A stretch of 64,000 bases of DNA, taken from NCBI GenBank assembly GCA_015689685.1, contig WVSL01000012.1, positions 1 through 64,000 on the forward strand. Direction: 5' to 3'. Both the position numbers and the translations under genes were made by a program. Position 1 is the first letter of the stretch, and each line of letters opens with the position of its first letter. The notes under the pieces are model-generated. The model made no database searches. It was not told the DNA's origin and saw only the letters and a list, made by a program, of their open reading frames with translations. Below are positions 8,034-16,043 of this stretch, piece by piece. This DNA comes from Rhodobacterales bacterium HKCCE2091. Its GTDB lineage: Bacteria > Pseudomonadota > Alphaproteobacteria > Rhodobacterales > Rhodobacteraceae.

Positions 8034-9121
8034 TGGCATCGGTCGAACTGAAAGACCTGCGCAAGTCCTACGGCAAGGCGGACGTGATCAAGGGCATCGA
8101 CATGTCCATCGGCCACGGCGAGTTCTGCGTCTTCGTCGGGCCGTCGGGCTGCGGCAAGTCCACGCTCCTGCGGATGATCTCGGGGCTGGAGCCGATTTCC
8201 GGCGGCACCATCGAGATCGGCGGCGAGGTCGTGAACGACATCCCCGCCGCCGACCGCGGCCTCGCGATGGTGTTCCAGTCCTACGCGCTCTACCCGCACA
8301 TGACGGTGCGGCAGAACCTGTCCTTCGGGCTCGAGAACATCGCCACCCCGCGCGCCGAGATCCGCGACAAGGTCGAGGAGGTGGCGAAAATGCTCCAGAT
8401 CGACATGCTGCTCGACCGCCGGCCCAAGGACCTGTCGGGCGGCCAGCGCCAGCGCGTCGCGATCGGCCGCGCCATCGTGCGGGAACCGCGGGTCTACCTG
8501 TTCGACGAGCCGCTCTCGAACCTCGACGCGGAGCTTCGGGTGGGGATGCGGGCGGAGATCTCGGGCCTGCACAAGCGGCTCGGCAACACGATGATCTACG
8601 TCACCCACGACCAGGTCGAGGCGATGACGATGGCCGACAAGATCGCCGTCCTGCGGCTCGGCGAGCTGGAACAGTTCGGCCGCCCGCTCGATCTGTTCAA
8701 CGCGCCGCGGAACCTGTTCGTGGCGGGCTTCATCGGCAGCCCGAAGATGAACTTCCTCGCCGGGACCGTCCACGCCGCGGACCGGTCGCTGCTGGTGCTG
8801 CCCACGGGCGAGGAGGTGCCGCTGCCGCTCGACGGGTTCGGCCAGGCCGAGGGCGCGAAGGTGACGGTCGGCATCCGCCCCAACGACCTCAAGCCCGCCG
8901 AGACCGGGCCGCTGCACCTCGACGTGGTGTCGGTGGAACAGCTCGGCTCCGACAGCTACCTCTACGGCGCGCTCCGCGACGGCACCCGGCTGACCGTCCA
9001 CAACCCCGGCCAGACCCGCGTGCGGGAAGGCGAACGGGTGCCGTTGACCTACGGCGACGCGGCGGTGCATCTGTTCGACACGGAAACCGGCCTGAGCCTG
9101 CGGGAGGAGATCGAGGCATGA
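8033..9121 (+). CDS. ugpC: ABC transporter ATP-binding protein, UgpC/MalK type
   Basis: A 362-residue ATPase with Walker A GPSGCGKST (about residues 38-46), Q-loop in VFQSYALYPHMT, signature LSGGQRQRVAIGRA, Walker B VYLFDEPLSNLD and the switch His in YVTHDQVEAMT. A C-terminal TOBE-type domain, from about residue 240, is typical of sugar importers in the CUT1 group. It powers the transporter formed by the two permeases. The symbol is by family resemblance only; the transported sugar is not established. The stop overlaps the uxuA start by 4 bp. Confidence 0.93.
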   Translation: MASVELKDLRKSYGKADVIKGIDMSIGHGEFCVFVGPSGCGKSTLLRMISGLEPISGGTIEIGGEVVNDIPAADRGLAMVFQSYALYPHMTVRQNLSFGLENIATPRAEIRDKVEEVAKMLQIDMLLDRRPKDLSGGQRQRVAIGRAIVREPRVYLFDEPLSNLDAELRVGMRAEISGLHKRLGNTMIYVTHDQVEAMTMADKIAVLRLGELEQFGRPLDLFNAPRNLFVAGFIGSPKMNFLAGTVHAADRSLLVLPTGEEVPLPLDGFGQAEGAKVTVGIRPNDLKPAETGPLHLDVVSVEQLGSDSYLYGALRDGTRLTVHNPGQTRVREGERVPLTYGDAAVHLFDTETGLSLREEIEA

Positions 9122-10311
9122 GACAGACCTGGCGCTGGTTCGGCCCCGCCGACCGCATCTCGCTGCCCGAGATCCGGCAGACCGGCGCGGTCGGCATCGT
9201 CTCTGCGCTGCATCACGTCATGCCGGGCGAGGTCTGGAGCGTCGACGAGATCGCCGCGCGGCGCGAGATGATCGAGGCCGCGGGGCTGACCTGGGACGTG
9301 GTCGAGAGCCTGCCCGTCAGCGAGGCGGTCAAGACCCAGACCGGCGACTACCGCGCCCATTACGACGCCTACCGCGAGAGCCTCCGGAACCTGGCCGAGG
9401 CCGGGCCCGCGGTCATCTGCTACAACTTCATGCCGGTGCTGGACTGGACCCGCACCAGCCTGCGTCACCCCCTGCCCTCGGGCGGCACCGCGATGCGCTT
9501 CGACCTCGTCGATTTCGCCGTCTTCGACCTGCACCTGCTGGCCCGCCCCGGCGCGGCGGCGGACTACCCCGACGACCTGCGCGCGGCGGCGGAGGAACGG
9601 CTGTCGGGCATGGACGACAACGCCCGCGCGGCGCTCGTCGACAACATCGTCGCGGGCCTGCCGGGCGCCAACGACAACTGGAGCCTCGACGAGGTCCGCT
9701 CCCTGCTCGCCACCTACGACGGCATCGACGCGGAGCGCCTGCGCGGCCACCTCGTCGATTTCCTGGGCGAGGTCGTGCCAGAGGCCGAACGGCTCGGCCT
9801 GCGGCTCTGCGCCCATCCCGACGACCCGCCCTACGACATCCTCGGCCTGCCCCGGATCCTGTCGGTGGCAGAGGATTACGAGGCCATCGTCGCGGCCGTC
9901 GACAGCCCCGCCAACGGGGTCACGATGTGCACCGGCTCGCTCGGCGTGCGGCCGGGGTTCGACCCGACGGATTTCGTCGGACGGCTCGGGCCGAAGATCC
10001 ACTTCGCGCACCTGCGCAACACCCGCCGGGACGCGGGCGGCTTCGACGGGCCGGTGCCGGCCTTCGAGGAAAGCGAGCATCTCGACGGGGACACCGACAT
10101 GGTCGCCGCGATCCGCGCCCTGATGCAGGAGGAGGCGCGGCGGCGCGCGGCGGGCCGGTCCGACGCCGAGATCCCGATGCGCCCGGACCACGGCCACGAC
10201 CTGCTGGCCGACCTGGAGGCGAAGGCGCAGCCGGGCTACCCGCTGATCGGGCGGCTGCGCGGGCTGGCCGAACTGCGCGGGGTCATGGCGGGGCTCGCCG
10301 CCACGATCTGA
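9118..10311 (+). CDS. uxuA: mannonate dehydratase
   Basis: A 397-residue protein of full family length. The N-terminus MRQTWRWFGPADRISLPEIRQTGA and the YNFMPVLDWTRT segment are characteristic of UxuA. Conserved metal-site regions are RLCAHPDDPP and the C-terminal MRPDHGHDLL. It dehydrates D-mannonate to 2-keto-3-deoxy-D-gluconate in hexuronate breakdown. It ends the transporter operon (ATGA overlap), which implies that the imported sugar is a hexuronate, glucuronide or aldonate. No uxuB/uxaC homologue is adjacent, so one of the upstream Gfo/Idh/MocA enzymes may supply the mannonate-forming step (inference). Confidence 0.93.
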   Translation: MRQTWRWFGPADRISLPEIRQTGAVGIVSALHHVMPGEVWSVDEIAARREMIEAAGLTWDVVESLPVSEAVKTQTGDYRAHYDAYRESLRNLAEAGPAVICYNFMPVLDWTRTSLRHPLPSGGTAMRFDLVDFAVFDLHLLARPGAAADYPDDLRAAAEERLSGMDDNARAALVDNIVAGLPGANDNWSLDEVRSLLATYDGIDAERLRGHLVDFLGEVVPEAERLGLRLCAHPDDPPYDILGLPRILSVAEDYEAIVAAVDSPANGVTMCTGSLGVRPGFDPTDFVGRLGPKIHFAHLRNTRRDAGGFDGPVPAFEESEHLDGDTDMVAAIRALMQEEARRRAAGRSDAEIPMRPDHGHDLLADLEAKAQPGYPLIGRLRGLAELRGVMAGLAATI

Positions 10312-10393
10312 GGTTGGCGCGGTCCGGGGCGGAGGCGGGCGCGGTTCGGGGGCATCGAGCCCCCTCGCCGCGCGGTGCCTCGCCGGCACGGGC

Positions 10394-10450
10394 CGAAGGG
10401 GGCCGCCTGCCCCCTTCGCAACCCCCGGGGAATATTTATAGGACAAAGAC
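10394..10450. terminator. hairpin plus AT-rich tail between convergent genes (repeat copy 1)
   Basis: A perfect 10-bp stem (arms 10394-10403 and 10409-10418, loop CGCCT) is followed by a tail reading CCCCCGGGGAATATTTATAG then GACAAAGAC. It separates uxuA from the convergent membrane-protein gene, whose stop is at 10454. The same layout, with a related tail, recurs at 44757-44813 between another convergent pair. It probably acts as a shared bidirectional terminator or mRNA 3' end; the U-run is short. Confidence 0.6.
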
Positions 10451-10453
10451 GGG

Positions 10454-11206
10454 TCAGCGCAGCGCCCAGGTCGCCGCGCCGACCACCGCGATCAGCACCG
10501 GCTGGTGGACGAGGTAGACCAGGAGCGAATGGCGGCCGGGAAAGCCGAGGTGTTGCAGCCATCCCGGCGTTGGCCGCGCGGCGAGGCTCTGCCAGAAAGC
10601 GGGGAACGCGCGGGCCAGCGCCATCCCGGCGAGGAAAGCCGCGATCCATGGGAACACCGGCTCGAAGTCGAGGCTCGGCGGCGGGCGTTCCGCGAAGCCG
10701 GTCCAGGCCAGCCGGCGGGTGTCGAAGGCGGGCGACGAGACGGCGCGCGGCAGCCAGAAGGCGCCAGCGGCGAGGACCGCGATCATCACCGCCGGCAGGC
10801 GCAGGAACGCGAGGCCGATCAGGCTCATCGCCGCGATGGCGTGCAGGATGCCGAAGTAGATGAAGGCCGAGGGCAGCCAGAGCCACGTCGCGGCCGAGAT
10901 CGCCAGCGCCGCGCCGGCCACCATCGCCAGCCGCCGCCGGAACCCGCGCCAGCGGATGCCCCGGCCATGCGCCAGCACCAGGCTGAACCCCGCCATCGCG
11001 ATGAAGCTCGACGCGATGGCGACGGCGAAGCCGCGCAGGGGCTGGCCCATCGCGGTGCCGGGGGCGAGCCAGCCGAACATCTCTAGGTCGAAGCAGAAGT
11101 GGTAGATCGCCATGCACACGAGCGCGAGGCTCCGCGCCGCGTCGAGCGCCGCGATGCGGCCGCCGCGGGCCGGGTCCGCCGCCGGGGCTGCTCTTGTCTC
11201 CGTCAT
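10454..11206 (-). CDS. DUF1624 / heparan-alpha-glucosaminide N-acetyltransferase-like membrane protein
   Basis: A 250-residue polytopic membrane protein, about seven hydrophobic segments, starting MTETRAAP. The first membrane region RIAALDAARSLALVCMAIYHFCFDLEMFG has the R-x-x-x-L-D-x-x-R and YHFxFDL pattern of the DUF1624 (HGSNAT-related) family. These proteins are thought to transfer acyl groups across the membrane, but bacterial substrates are mostly unknown. In-frame starts also exist at 11218 and 11257. It is convergent with uxuA and divergent from the acyltransferase gene at 11317. Confidence 0.75.
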   Translation of the reverse strand: MTETRAAPAADPARGGRIAALDAARSLALVCMAIYHFCFDLEMFGWLAPGTAMGQPLRGFAVAIASSFIAMAGFSLVLAHGRGIRWRGFRRRLAMVAGAALAISAATWLWLPSAFIYFGILHAIAAMSLIGLAFLRLPAVMIAVLAAGAFWLPRAVSSPAFDTRRLAWTGFAERPPPSLDFEPVFPWIAAFLAGMALARAFPAFWQSLAARPTPGWLQHLGFPGRHSLLVYLVHQPVLIAVVGAATWALR

Positions 11207-11316
11207 GGCGCGGACCATATCAGGGGCAGCGGCCGCGGCAATCCACCGACGGGCCACCGGCCGCGTGCATCCGCCGCTGTCACCAGAGCGTCACCGAACG
11301 GTGATTTATCCCGACC

Positions 11317-12195
11317 ATGGACGAGATCGCCCGCCGCACCGACCCGCTGATCGCCGAACGCGCCCCCTGGCTGTTCTCGGGCCGGCCCGGCACCGCCACC
11401 GCGCGGCGCTGTCTCGATCACGTCCTTCGCTACCGCGAGACGCTGGATCTCGGCCGCCGCTTCATCGACCTGCCCGGGCAGGAGATCATGGCCCGGCTCG
11501 GCGACATGATCGCCCGCGACACCCGCGTCACCGGGCTGCACCGCCTGCCCGCGACCGGCCCGGTCCTGATCGTCGCCAACCACCCGACCGGCATCGCCGA
11601 CGGCGTCGTGCTGCACCACGCGCTGAAGGCGCGGCGGCCCGATCTCTACTTCCTCGCCAATGCCGACATCCTGCGCGTCCTGCCGCAGATGTCGGACGTC
11701 ATCGCGCCGGTGGAATGGCGGCCGGAAAAGCGCTGCCACCGCAAGACACGCGAGACCATGGCCTACCTGCGCGAGGCCATCGGCGCGGGCCGGGCGGGCG
11801 TGATCTTTCCGTCCGGGCGGCTGGCGAAGCGGCGCGGGCTCAGGCTTTACGAGCGGCCGTGGATGAGCTCGGCGGCGATGATCGCGCGGCGCTTCGACGT
11901 GCCGGTGGTGCCGGTCCACATCCGCGCCCGCAACTCCGCGCTGTTCTACCTGTTCGACGCGATCCACCCGACGCTCCGCGACATCACCCTGTTCCACGAG
12001 ACGCTGAACAAGGCGCGGCAGCCCTACCGGATCCGCGTCGGCCAGCCGATCGCGGGCGGCACCCTGCCCGCGAACCACGACGACGCGATCGAGGAGCTGC
12101 GCCACGCCACCCTGTCGCTCGCCCGCCACGAGGGCCCGGGCGTGTCGCTGGCGCTGGCGACCCGCCGCCCGGTGCTGCGGTTCTCGCGGACCTGA
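11317..12195 (+). CDS. lysophospholipid acyltransferase family protein (hemolysin-like PlsC)
   Basis: A 292-residue protein. The acyltransferase block-1 motif appears as NHPTGIADG (His to Asp spacing of five, as in the hemolysin-type branch rather than the HX4D of PlsC), and block 3 as VIFPSGRLAKRRG. It is expected to acylate a lysolipid or amino-lipid at the inner membrane face. Which acceptor it uses cannot be told here; ornithine-lipid and phospholipid remodelling enzymes both look like this. No lipid-synthesis partner is adjacent. The start at 11317 gives the full conserved region. Confidence 0.8.
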   Translation: MDEIARRTDPLIAERAPWLFSGRPGTATARRCLDHVLRYRETLDLGRRFIDLPGQEIMARLGDMIARDTRVTGLHRLPATGPVLIVANHPTGIADGVVLHHALKARRPDLYFLANADILRVLPQMSDVIAPVEWRPEKRCHRKTRETMAYLREAIGAGRAGVIFPSGRLAKRRGLRLYERPWMSSAAMIARRFDVPVVPVHIRARNSALFYLFDAIHPTLRDITLFHETLNKARQPYRIRVGQPIAGGTLPANHDDAIEELRHATLSLARHEGPGVSLALATRRPVLRFSRT

Positions 12196-12308
12196 GGGCT
12201 GCACCGCCCCCGCCCGGCCGCCTGCGTCGCGGAGGTTTCACCGTCCCGACCCGAGGATTCCCCCGCCGCGCCACAATCCGGACGAAATGGCGCGGTTAGA
12301 TCGCGGGC

Positions 12309-12722
12309 ATGACCGATGGTTTCGAATATCGCGCCCGTGCGGGCAACCTGCCGCTCTCGATCGCGGCATTCGCGGGGCTGAGCCTGCTCGCGGCCGTCAT
12401 CTGGACCGTGGCTCCGGCCTACGCGCTGATCCTCATGGTGCCGGCGCTCGGCATCGTGCTCTACCAGATCGTCGTTTCCCCGGTCTACGGCATCCGGGTG
12501 TCGAAGGACGGGTGGGAAGTTCTCGCGGACGATACGGACCACATGATCCCGGCCTCCGAGATCGCCCATGTCCGGTTCTCCGACAAGAAGGACCGCCCGC
12601 GCTGCACCATCGTGTTGAAGGACGGGACCGAGGTGTCGCTGCCCGACGCCGCGCTTCCGGCGGACCCGATGGCGCTGATCCGGCAGGCTTCCGCGAACGG
12701 CCTGAACATCCGCCAGGCCTGA
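12309..12722 (+). CDS. small membrane protein of unknown function
   Basis: 137 residues. Two adjacent hydrophobic segments (about residues 15-32 and 36-55) are followed by a soluble beta-rich C-terminal domain (YGIRVSKDGWEVL ... CTIVLKDGTEVSLPD). That layout resembles bacterial PH-like membrane proteins, but I cannot assign a named family. It stands alone, with a terminator-like hairpin just after it at 12735-12768. Confidence 0.65.
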   Translation: MTDGFEYRARAGNLPLSIAAFAGLSLLAAVIWTVAPAYALILMVPALGIVLYQIVVSPVYGIRVSKDGWEVLADDTDHMIPASEIAHVRFSDKKDRPRCTIVLKDGTEVSLPDAALPADPMALIRQASANGLNIRQA

Positions 12723-12734
12723 GCATCCGGGACG

Positions 12735-12768
12735 AGGGATTGCGGCGGACACGCCGCGAAATCCCTTT
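12735..12768 (+). terminator. probable terminator after the small membrane-protein gene
   Basis: A two-part stem pairs 12735-12741 with 12760-12766, and inside it 12742-12747 with 12752-12757 (loop GACA, 2-base bulge). It is followed by TT and lies 13 bp after the stop at 12722. The U-tract is short, so strength is uncertain. Confidence 0.5.
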
Positions 12769-12906
12769 GTGCCAAGGACTTGGGGCGATGTCTTCATTCG
12801 CTGCCGGGCGTCGACCACCCTCGCCGGGCACCTTCCACTTGAACCCTGAGCCGAGCCGGCCTCCGCACCCCTCGACAGGATGCACCCCGTGGCGGTTCCC
12901 ACCGCC

Positions 12907-13797
12907 TCAGGGCGCGAGCGCCGCTTCCTCCACCACGCCCACGGCCGCCCCCGGCCGCATCGCGGGCCGTGGTCCGGGCGTTGGCCGCGCCGTCCCCGCC
13001 GGCCCCGAGGGCCGCGCCACCGGGCGGTCGCCGGGGACGCAGTAGGATTGCCGCAGCAGCCAGTGCCGCATCCCCTCGCGCTTGCGGGCGGAATGGAACG
13101 GGCCCCAGTCGGCGGCGACGCCCTCCATCCCCTCGGCCACCACGCCGTCGCGCGGCACGGTATGGCCCATGATCCTGAGCCCGCAGCGCAGGTTGGCCTC
13201 GCCATCGAGCAGCGCGCTGCCGGTGCCGACGGCGCAGCCGTAGCCGCGGGCGGTGGCCGGCGCGATCTGCACCAGACCGTACCAGAGGCCGCCGCCGCCG
13301 ACGGCGCGTTCGTCATGGGTGCTTTCGTACCAGGCGAGGGTGGAGACGAGCCCGGCCCAGAACGCCGCCCGCTGCGGGGTGTCGGCGTCGCGGTAGGCCG
13401 GGCACCAGGCGCCGATGTCGCGCGGCACGACCTCGACCAGCGGCCGGCCCGGCCCGCGCAGGGCCGCCATCACCGCCGCCGACCACGACCCGGCGTCCGG
13501 CGCGCCGTCCCAGGCCATCGCGGGCATCGCCCAGGTGTCGCGCGGTTCGGGGCGGAGGCTCCGGTCCAGCCCAGGCGGCAGGATCGGGGCGAGCGTCATG
13601 TGCGCGGCCATCGCGGCCTCGCCAACGCCCCCCGCCCCGGCCGGGCCGCCGGTCGCGGGGCCAGTCGCGGGGCCGGTCTCGATGTCGGTCGCGGCGGCAG
13701 GCGCGGCGGCCGGCCTTGCGACCGGCACCACCTCGTCGGCCGCCGCGGGCAGCACGAACCAGAACGCCAGAAGCGCCCCGGCCATCCCTCGGGTCAT
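12907..13797 (-). CDS. secreted lysozyme-like (SLT/transglycosylase fold) protein
   Basis: 296 residues. The start at 13797 gives a signal peptide (MTRGMAGALLAFWFVLPAAA). An Ala/Pro/Gly-rich linker follows, then the lysozyme-like domain. The catalytic-glutamate motif appears as YESTHDE, followed by GGGLWYGLVQIAPATARGYGC and GVAADWGPF. Cysteines CPAY, YGC and LRCG are shared with the next gene. The family cuts or senses peptidoglycan in the periplasm. It is a paralogue of the lipoprotein at 13981-14562, sharing the order ADxxxWCP, ExT, GLxQIxPATARxYGC and ADWGP. Confidence 0.8.
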   Translation of the reverse strand: MTRGMAGALLAFWFVLPAAADEVVPVARPAAAPAAATDIETGPATGPATGGPAGAGGVGEAAMAAHMTLAPILPPGLDRSLRPEPRDTWAMPAMAWDGAPDAGSWSAAVMAALRGPGRPLVEVVPRDIGAWCPAYRDADTPQRAAFWAGLVSTLAWYESTHDERAVGGGGLWYGLVQIAPATARGYGCAVGTGSALLDGEANLRCGLRIMGHTVPRDGVVAEGMEGVAADWGPFHSARKREGMRHWLLRQSYCVPGDRPVARPSGPAGTARPTPGPRPAMRPGAAVGVVEEAALAP

Positions 13798-13980
13798 GGC
13801 AGCTCTCCCACCGGGCGGACCGAACCAGTCTGCCAAGTCCGCCGGGGCGGGAGCAACCAAAAGTTGTGTGACAGGTCGGGCCGCCGCCCCCTTGGGCGGA
13901 TCGGCCCCGGCCCGGAACGCGCGATCACGCGCGCCCGGCGGCAAATCCGGGCGTTTCCGCCCGGCGGCAAATCCGGGCGC

Positions 13981-14562
13981 TTACGCCCGGCAGTAGGTCT
14001 GGGCGCTGACCCAGGCGCGCATTTCCTCGCGCTTGGCCGCGGTCGCCATCGGCCCCCAGTCGGCCGCGATGCCGCCGCCGCCCGCCGCGATCACGCCGTC
14101 CCGGCGCACCGTGGTGGTCCAGATCCGCAGCGCGCAGCGCAGGTTCGCGGGCCCGTCCCGCAGCGCCGCCCCGTCCGCCGCCTGACAGCCGTAGTAGCGC
14201 GCCGTCGCGGGCGAGATCTGGGTCAGGCCGAACCACTGGCCGCCGCCGCCCACCGCGTCGGGGTTCCAGGTGCTCTCGTGCTGCGCCAGCGCGGACAGCA
14301 GCCCGGTCCAGAACGCCGCCCGCTCCTCGGTCGTGGCCCCGGCATAGCCCGGGCACCAGGTCGCGACATCGGCCGGCACCATCTCGGTCAGCGGCTGCGC
14401 CGGTCCCTCTTCCAGCATCTCCAGGCTTTCGGCGGTCCACACCGCACCATCGGGGCGGAAATCCCACCGGGTCACCGGCAGTTCGTCCGAGGCGCCGCCC
14501 GGCATCACGCAGCCCGAGAGGGCCAGAAACGCGCCCATCAGCGCGAACGAGAGCAGACGCAT
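13981..14562 (-). CDS. lysozyme-like (SLT fold) lipoprotein, paralogue of the next gene downstream
   Basis: 193 residues with a lipoprotein signal (MRLLSFALMGAFLALSGC, lipobox LSGC). A purine-rich ribosome site (AAGGAG) sits just before ATG 14562. The domain carries the putative catalytic glutamate in QHESTWNPDAVGGGGQWFGL, then TQISPATARYYGC and IAADWGPM. A tandem duplication with the gene at 12907-13797 is evident. One copy became a lipoprotein and the other a longer secreted form with an extended Pro/Ala tail. Probably periplasmic peptidoglycan processing. Confidence 0.82.
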   Translation of the reverse strand: MRLLSFALMGAFLALSGCVMPGGASDELPVTRWDFRPDGAVWTAESLEMLEEGPAQPLTEMVPADVATWCPGYAGATTEERAAFWTGLLSALAQHESTWNPDAVGGGGQWFGLTQISPATARYYGCQAADGAALRDGPANLRCALRIWTTTVRRDGVIAAGGGGIAADWGPMATAAKREEMRAWVSAQTYCRA

Positions 14563-14752
14563 GCCGCTCCTCCTTGAGACTGTCTCTTTCCAGCCGCGGC
14601 CTTTGGCCCCGCGCGCGGGTCCGGGCAAGCCTCCCGCGCCCGCACCCGCGGAATCGGCCGATTTCCGCCTGCAATTGTTTCCAACCCCGCGATTGATGCA
14701 GGGGATCGTGGCTGGCATCCTGCCCCCCGACCGGACCGGAACGAGGCCCCCC

Positions 14753-15277
14753 ATGCCCGCGCTTCTTGCCCTCGCCGCCATCGCCGGCGGCATCGTGTTC
14801 TGGATCCTGCGCGCCCGCGCCGCCAGCCACGCCGCCTCCGAACTCGCCGACATGGCCGGCGACGTGCTCGGCGCCGCCCGCCGCTTCGGCTTCCGGCGCA
14901 AGGCGAACACCCACCCGGTCGACGCCATCGACCAGGAAAGCCTCGCCCAGGGCGCGCTCTCGGTCGCCTTTCTCGATCTCGGCCCGCGCCAGACCGACGA
15001 GACCCGCGCCGCCCACCTGCGCGCACTGCAGAGCCATCTCGGCCTGACCCTGCAGGAGGCGGAGGAGATCCTCGTGCTCGGGCCGTGGTTCGTGAACGAA
15101 TGCCGCGGCCCCGGCCCGGCGGTCACCCGGCTCGGCCGGCGGCTGATGAAGCTCGGCGGGGCGCAGGCGCTCGACCCCGCGTTGCAGGTGGTCAACGACG
15201 TCGCTGCCACCGGCCCCGGCCTCACCGACACGCAACGCGACGCGCTGCACGACCTCAAGGTGATCTTCCGCCGCTGA
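14753..15277 (+). CDS. membrane-anchored protein of unknown function, tandem paralogue A
   Basis: 174 residues. One N-terminal hydrophobic segment (PALLALAAIAGGIVFWIL) is followed by a helical soluble domain. Recognisable blocks are THPVDAIDQESLAQGA, LQSHLGLTLQEAEEILVLGPWFVNEC and LTDTQRDALHDLKVIFRR. The middle block (a short acid-rich helix plus W/F pair) and the overall length resemble TerB-like or co-chaperone-type cytoplasmic domains, but I do not recognise the family with confidence. It is a tandem duplicate of the gene at 15493-16017, of identical length. Confidence 0.7.
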   Translation: MPALLALAAIAGGIVFWILRARAASHAASELADMAGDVLGAARRFGFRRKANTHPVDAIDQESLAQGALSVAFLDLGPRQTDETRAAHLRALQSHLGLTLQEAEEILVLGPWFVNECRGPGPAVTRLGRRLMKLGGAQALDPALQVVNDVAATGPGLTDTQRDALHDLKVIFRR

Positions 15278-15492
15278 CGTCGCGCCCCGGCGAAGCGCGA
15301 CCACCGAACCGCCGACACGCCCGCGCCCCCCATCGGAACGCCCTGCCCGGCCCCCGCCCCCCGGCCGGTCCCGCCCCCCGCGTCCTTCCCCTCCCCGGCC
15401 CGTCCCCCTCCCCCGAACTGAACCCCCGGCCCGCGTCGCGCGACCCACGGGCGGAGACGACAGGAAACGACGACAGGACCGGGGAACCGACC

Positions 15493-16017
15493 ATGCCCAT
15501 TCTCGCCACCCTCGCCGCGATCGGCCTCACCGCGCTGTTCTGGGTCACGCGCGCCCGGCTGGCCGCCGACGCCATCTCGGATCTCGCGGATCTCTTCGGC
15601 CGGGGCCTCGGCGCGATCCGCCGCGCCCGGTTCCGCGCGCGGGCCGAAGTTCACCCGGTCGACGCGGTCGAGGATCCGGGGCTTGCCGCCGGCACCCTCG
15701 CCCATGCCTTTCTCGCCCTCGGCCCGGCCCTGACGGTCGAGGCCCGGATCGAGCATGTCCGCGCGATGCAGACCCATCTCGGCCTTCACCTTGGCGACGC
15801 CGAGGAGATCCTCGCGCTCGGCGACTGGTTCATCGGCGAATGCGGCGGCCCCGCTCCCGCCGTCGACCGCATCGCCCGGCGCCTGCGCCGCATCGGCGGA
15901 CCCGAGGCGCTCGACCCCGCGCTCCGCATCGCCTCCGCCGTCGCCGCGCGCACCGGCGGGCTGACCGACGCGCAGCGCGACGCGCTCGCCCGCCTGCGCC
16001 GCGTGTTCGGCCGCTGA
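15493..16017 (+). CDS. membrane-anchored protein of unknown function, tandem paralogue B
   Basis: 174 residues, the same length as the preceding paralogue. It has an N-terminal membrane segment (PILATLAAIGLTALFWV), then VHPVDAVEDPGLAAGT, MQTHLGLHLGDAEEILALGDWFIGEC, EALDPALR and LTDAQRDALARLRRVFGR. The separation, 215 bp of C-rich DNA with no clear feature, is long enough for an independent promoter. The RTX gene starts 26 bp after its stop, so the two may be co-transcribed. Confidence 0.7.
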   Translation: MPILATLAAIGLTALFWVTRARLAADAISDLADLFGRGLGAIRRARFRARAEVHPVDAVEDPGLAAGTLAHAFLALGPALTVEARIEHVRAMQTHLGLHLGDAEEILALGDWFIGECGGPAPAVDRIARRLRRIGGPEALDPALRIASAVAARTGGLTDAQRDALARLRRVFGR

Positions 16018-16043
16018 ACCGCTGAACCGGGGGACACGGGCCG

